Positions 58,843 through 64,000 of a DNA stretch of 64,000 nt are shown piece by piece. This stretch comes from Galerina marginata (lineage: Eukaryota; Basidiomycota; Agaricomycetes; Agaricales; Galerinaceae), in NCBI GenBank assembly GCA_023014335.1, contig JAECYW010000032.1, positions 310,001 to 374,000 on the forward strand, given 5' to 3'. The position numbers were made by a program, and so were the translations under genes. The notes below the pieces were generated by a model, which was not told the DNA's origin, ran no database searches, and worked only from the letters and a program-made list of their open reading frames with translations. The first letter of the stretch is position 1, and each line of letters opens with the position of its first letter.

Positions 58843-60218
58843 GATCGATACCCCTTGGCGTAGACTGTGGCCTTGGTTTTTTCATGCCTAGCATTTGTTC
58901 GTCAGTGCTTTTACTTAGTGAGATTTGAGATTGCTTGGCTAGATTATATTACTCGTCCTTCATTTGTAGACCCCTCCCTCGTTTTTTTAATACATTTCCT
59001 TATTCCTCTTCATTTACCTGGCCCGCTTGGCCCGCCTGACCGATAGGTTTTCTTGATACTCTCACTGTCTCCATAACAAGTTCTTTGTTCGCCAAGGTGA
59101 TCAATCTTTACATAGCCCATTAATTTATTTGGTGACTCTCGTCTTACAGATTCAGTGGGATCTTCCTTATTCTCATCTGTATTTCGCTTAGACGTTATTG
59201 ACAACGCCGCGACATTCAAGTGCACCTTATATTCTGACCTCGTTACTTCCCTTCATTCTTGCTTGAATTAACGCCCGTCTGAAACCCCTCGCACGCATTC
59301 ACGTCATTTTCTCAGCTCTTTTTCTTCAAAAACGTGCAATGTCATCTATGGGCAATTGGACAAGGCAACTCCGTTCGACGCCTTGGTTATCGTACCTGTA
59401 CCATATGAGATACTAAAAGCCACGAGTAGGGATGCATCCTGAAGGAATCTAGCCAGTCAGGGTGCAGTCAAAGAACGGTAACGATAGCATTCACATGTAG
59501 TTCGTAGTCGTTGTGAAATGGATAGTCAATTGTAAAATGAATAACGCGACGTGCAGATTCGTGAGGCACGATCGTAACAAGCCATTAAACACAGCACTTA
59601 AGTCCATTTCATATTTGGCAGATCCACACACGTATGAAAGTGAGTTTTGAACATCCTGAGGCACACCCAGAGAGTTTAATGTCAATCCTGTTATCGTTGC
59701 TGTCATGAATGGTCTTAATAAATAAATTTTGAGACCGAAGGGGGGAACTGCCGTGCAGAGCACCGGACTACCAAGCGAACCTTCCGCGATAAAAGTACCT
59801 CTCACCTCTTCTCACTCGATATCATCGGCGCGTCTATTCCTGACCCTGCCAAATTCGGCCGACGAAACGGCGGGAAAACTGGATCACCGACATCGGTATT
59901 CAACAGTGGACTCGGGTAAAATCACTGTAAACCCGTCAATCCTCCCTGTATTACTCACATCAGCACAAAACTTGGAGATAACAATGATACCGCATTACAC
60001 CGGAAGAATCGATCTCCCACCCAAAGCCCCATTGGGACCGCTTTCTGCCCAAGATGAACGGGCAGGTTTGAGTTTAAACGTATTTGCTTAGTCAGGATTC
60101 AGGGTTAGTCAGGCCCTCTGTCGCCGGCGAGAAGAACGTCCTCATCACCAAACAGAACGTCAACACGCTGAGAAGGAACTTTCCTCCCCTTTGCAGCGTT
60201 CCACCACCACCATCCAAC
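58843..60218. other. Intergenic stretch
   Basis: Frames at 59491-59805 (-) and 59729-60091 (+) overlap and have no recognisable product. There is no repeat or RNA gene that I can name. Confidence 0.5.
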
Positions 60219-62430
60219 ATGTCCGAACCCCCAATGTCAGACCCTCCTCCTGTAGCTCCGGGAACGAAAAAGGGCACCGCCTTCTGGCTTTCCTTCGTCG
60301 CTGTCATCGTCTCTATCTTCCTCTCTGCGCTAGACTTAACTGCTGTCGCTACTGCCCTTCCTACCATAACAGAAGAACTAAATGGCGGGGATAAGTTTGT
60401 TTGGGTCGGTTCTGCATATGCACTTGCAAGTACGGCAATTTTGCCACTGAGCGGCCGTCTTGCCGATATCTTTGGACGTAAACCTATCATGCTCTTATCG
60501 ATTGCCTTCTTCGCCGTTGGAAGTGCGCTTGCAGGCGCCGCACAGAATATGAATATGCTAATCGCAGCTAGAAGTACGATTATTACCAAATTTTCATTTC
60601 TTCTGAACTAACCAACGTTCGCTGCACAGCCATTCAAGGAATCGGAGGAGGAGGTATTATCAACCTTTCTGAAATCATTACCTCCGATCTTGTCCCATTG
60701 GCCGAACGTGGACTTTACCAGGGTATCCTCGGATTGACTTGGGCATTTGCTTCCGGAATTGGTCCACCGATTGTACGATACTTCCTTCATTTCTTCCTCG
60801 TTTTACACTCTTATCGTAAAACGCTTTTCACAGGGAGGTGCTTTTACCGAAAAGGCATCGTGGCGATGGCTTTTCTGTGCGTATAGCTAAATATATGCGG
60901 TCAATATTTCGCTCGAGCTCACTAACGGCGTAAATCAGACCTCAACTTACCGCTGTCGGGCATCGCTTTCGCCCTCGTTATCTTGTTCCTCAAAGTGCGC
61001 ACACCCGAAGGTTCAATCTTATCAAAATTAGCCCGCGTCGATTGGTTGTAAGTGCTGTCGAATTCGCCGTCCTTCCTCGCCGTGCTGACGCCACCTTGCT
61101 GTCTAGTGGTAATCTTATTGTTATTGCTGGAACGACGCTCGCTGTTATCGGACTCTCATGGGGTGGCACCACTCACCCCTGGGCTTCTGCAGCCGTTCTC
61201 GTCCCGCTAATCGTCGGTCTTGCTTTAGTGGTCGTCTTCATTATCTACGAAGCAAAGGTACCACGAGAGCCCACGATTCCTTGGGAAGTCATCTCAAATC
61301 GCACGAGCTTTAGCGGGTAAGAGCGAATATTATCTGGCTTGGTATACGGTTTTGATGACTCTCTCTATTCCAGCTACCTAGCGACCTTAATTCATGGCAT
61401 AACGAGCATATCTATCATTTGTACGTCTTCCAATAGGAAGAAGATTCTATACTGATCACTTCTAACATTTACTCAGACTACCTGCCGGTCTACTTCCAAG
61501 CCGCCCTCCTCTCGACGCCTCTCAGATCTAGCGTACAGGGCTTCGCCACTGCGCTGGTTATTGCACCTTTCGCATTTTTCTGCGGGTAAGTCCCCGTTTG
61601 TTCTATTCATCCGTAACCGATGACTCAATGGCGGAAATCCAGTGTCTTGGTGCAAGTCCAGAACAAATACCGCCCAGCCAACGCTATCGGATGGGTTCTT
61701 ACCGTCATCGGCTTCGGGCTGATGACCTTCTTGAAGGCAACAAGCAACGTTGGCCAGTGGGTCGGCTTCCAGTTCGTGGCCAGCGCGGGCACCGGAATGA
61801 TCGTACGTTCAATTTCATTCTAGCAATAATTACTCCTCACTAACTAATACATAGTTCGCTGGGACCATCTTCCCTATTTTGGCCCCTCTTCCCGTCAGTC
61901 GTACCGCCGCAGCCCTCGGTTTCTTCGCCTTCCTCCGCGCGTTTGCTCAGGTACGCGCATGGACAACACTTACAACCGTACTTCGCTGACTAGCTCAACG
62001 CCTTCTACAGACATGGGGAATCACCATCGCCGGCACGATCCTCCAAAACCAGCTCAAGAAGAACCTCCCAGCCGCATTCGTCACGCAGTTCCCTCAGGGT
62101 ACCCAGATCGCCTACGCCGCGATCCCCGTACTCCATAATCTCCCTAATCCGCTGCAGCTCGAAGTGCGGATAGCCTTCGCAACCAGCATGACCGTCGTCT
62201 GGAAGGTGATGATCGGTATCTCGGGTCTTGGGCTCCTTACGCTGCCGTTGTTACGCGAGGTTCCGATGAACCAGAGTACGGATGAGAAGTATGGGCTCCA
62301 AGAGAAGAACAGGCCGGAGGATGTGGGTAATGAGAGCGGTATGACGATGGAGGAAAGGACTGTAGAGGGGAATACGGTGGAGGAAAAGGCTGCTGAGGGA
62401 GCGACTGCGTCGAATTCGATGGAGAAATAA
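60219..62430 (+). CDS. MFS transporter, DHA2-type (14 TM)
   Basis: ATG at 60219 (MSEPPMSDPPPVAPGTKK), at least seven short introns, TAA at 62428-62430, about 560 residues. TM1 carries the DHA2 signature LDLTAVATALPTI. Motif A of the loop between TM2 and TM3 is GRLADIFGRKP. TIQGIGGGGIINL and the conserved GILGLTWAFASGIGPPIGG follow, the latter corresponding to antiporter motif C. Further hydrophobic segments run to LLTLPLLREVP, and a charged Glu-rich cytosolic tail ends the protein. Such proteins export drugs, toxins or pathway products by proton antiport at the plasma membrane. It lies 1.4 kb downstream of the Gfo/Idh gene and in the same orientation. The substrate cannot be inferred. Confidence 0.93.
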
Positions 62431-64000
62431 GTTTTTGTCGTGTTTTTGTTATACACTTTCTTTTTACATACCCTCCTTTTTTACGATTGTTTTGGCATAG
62501 ACAGATAGCTACTTGGGCGCGATAAATGAATAAGGTTTTATAATATTTTTTATATCTTCACGATTTTCTGTACTGCTCGGACTTCAGTTGAAAAGACGTA
62601 CATAGCGCTTTGGAACGAAAGAATAGTCATTCCCAATGCCAGGTCAATCGTGGTCCACTTCGAGGGCAGTTATATATTGACATCTGTGTATATAAATTTA
62701 ACCAGCGTCCAAGTGGAGTGCGGTCGCGATGAAGACAGATTTAGAAAGGAACTCTGAGTTTTATTGAATCAGTATTTTTATCTTGTACGAAGTGTTCAAT
62801 ACAATAGACTCCAAGTGCGCTCAGCAGATCTAGATGGGCCAGCAATATTCTGACTTAGAAAAACAAAATCTTTTTCGACCTGAAAAAGAGGCTAGTAATA
62901 GATATAATACTCATTGCTTCCTACAACACGTAAAGCGCGTCTACTTCTGAGTAACATGTAAGAGTACAACGATTTACGCACTGAAGGTGCAAGGTGGCGT
63001 AGCGCTAGTGTGCAGACCTCCATGATGACCGAGGGCGGAGCAGAAGGGTGGCGGCGACAGATGGAGCGATCGATGCCCATGCGGCCGCAGCTCGGAGTCC
63101 AACCAATTGTATAGACATATGATATAATCGTGTTGTTTATTTGAATAAGAAAAAAGGGAGGCGCAGGCAGTGATCCCATTGAGTCATGATCATAGTCCCT
63201 GTTTTGTCTGGGTATGTAGGGGCGTGTAGTCCGTGCGGAGGTGCATCTCGCAGCCGATCGACGGGTGTGGCAGGATCCGTGGGAGTGAGGTTGGGACTCG
63301 CTTTGCGAACAAGGGGTGGTTGCGACGGCGGCTTCGAACAGAATTGAGGAGGGCGCTTGTGATGCGGCGATCATTGTCAATGATGGGAGCGAGAAGGCCA
63401 CAACTTGGCAATGGGACGAAAACACAGCCATCAACGAACGACACGACTAATATTCCATCGACTCACCTCTTGCCTGGAGGATGTGACCGGCTCGCTCCGG
63501 CTGCGCGAGAGAACGGTTGAATATTTGCGGGGCAACCGCGATGACCGAGGCGTACCCGAAGCGCGCGTATCGACACAAAGCGTTAGCGCCCGGCCTGACG
63601 GCCCGCGTGCAGAGTCTAAGCTGACCAGGTAAGACAAAGGGAAGGCTCGACTTCCCAGGATTTTTAACCGTTTTACTCTATGTAATTCAGATGAGTTGGA
63701 GAAAATCCCGAACATTTAAGTGCTAAGTTCAAAGCACAAGCTAAAATCACAGGTTTACGCCTTAGGGCATAAGCGACGAACCTATCAAGTCTCCACATAC
63801 TGGAATTGTCAGGATACATTAAATTCCGAAATCGTTGGAAGCATGCATGTCGTACGCACCGGAACACGCTATGTCCCATCTTTATAACGAACAAATGATC
63901 ACCGAGCATTGGTGCAGCCAGTCCAAATCACCTTTTCGGCACCTTGGAACTTTTCTACGAAGTGCTTCAAGCGCCGAGATGCGTTGAGATGTTGTAACTT
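62431..64000. other. Right end, no certain gene
   Basis: A GC-rich stretch at 63190-63650 is open in several minus-strand frames and contains a good GTGAGT donor (about 63472) and acceptor (about 63410). Either of two downstream frames could be the real one: the 180-codon frame 62892-63434, or the frame with LAPIIDNDRRITSALLNSV at 63190-63444. I do not recognise either, and the gene may be partial or spurious. The final 300 bp hold nothing visible. Confidence 0.35.

Noticed and set aside
62892..63434. A 180-codon minus-strand frame at the right end
   Set aside because: Low-complexity and alternative frames are equally open; no domain, and the exon joint has two equally good readings.
1..64000. 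tRNA or rRNA genes
   Set aside because: No T-loop of the GGTTCGANTCC type with a matching acceptor stem, and no rRNA core sequence, was noticed on either strand.

Overview
The window is nuclear DNA of a filamentous fungus, most likely an agaricomycete basidiomycete. Genes are cut by many short (about 45-60 nt) GT-AG introns and lie on both strands. F-box proteins, lineage-specific unknowns, a large Helitron Rep/helicase gene and long decayed repeat fields are all typical of such genomes. No tRNA, rRNA or CRISPR array was recognised.

Left part (1-33 kb), an accessory gene region. A divergent pair of CLK/LAMMER-like kinase genes (2.1-5.4 kb) includes one clear pseudokinase. The most striking content is four diverged paralogues of the ribonucleotide reductase small subunit (R2): 6.7-7.9 kb (-), 11.8-13.1 kb (+), 16.6-17.8 kb (-) and 25.1-26.3 kb (-). 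They share exon structure and the R2 sequence scaffold. All four have lost the radical tyrosine position and several of the six metal ligands, so they look like a family of R2 pseudoenzymes. Between them lie a divergent pair (an unknown protein and an F-box plus nucleotidyltransferase-like protein), a small unknown beta-rich protein, a GC-rich block with 123-bp hairpin repeats, and an uninterrupted Helitron Rep-helicase gene (18.5-24.3 kb) with a possible spliced small gene at its 5' end. An F-box protein and two unknown genes follow (28.4-32.5 kb).

Middle (33-53 kb), repeats with no convincing protein gene. A 255-bp MITE with perfect 31-bp inverted ends is followed by a composite repeat in the order A1-B1-A2-B2-A3 (34.2-48.5 kb). 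A degenerate array of about 110-bp units (49.6-50.4 kb) and other non-coding sequence follow.

Right part (53-62.4 kb), ordinary well-formed genes: an alpha/beta hydrolase (HSL-like), an FAD-dependent aromatic-type monooxygenase, a Gfo/Idh/MocA oxidoreductase with one GC-AG intron, and a DHA2-type MFS transporter. Together they look like a small catabolic or secondary-metabolite cluster: hydrolysis, hydroxylation, dehydrogenation, transport. The last 1.5 kb holds nothing certain.

Gene models were spliced by eye. Boundaries are approximate unless a start or stop codon is stated.
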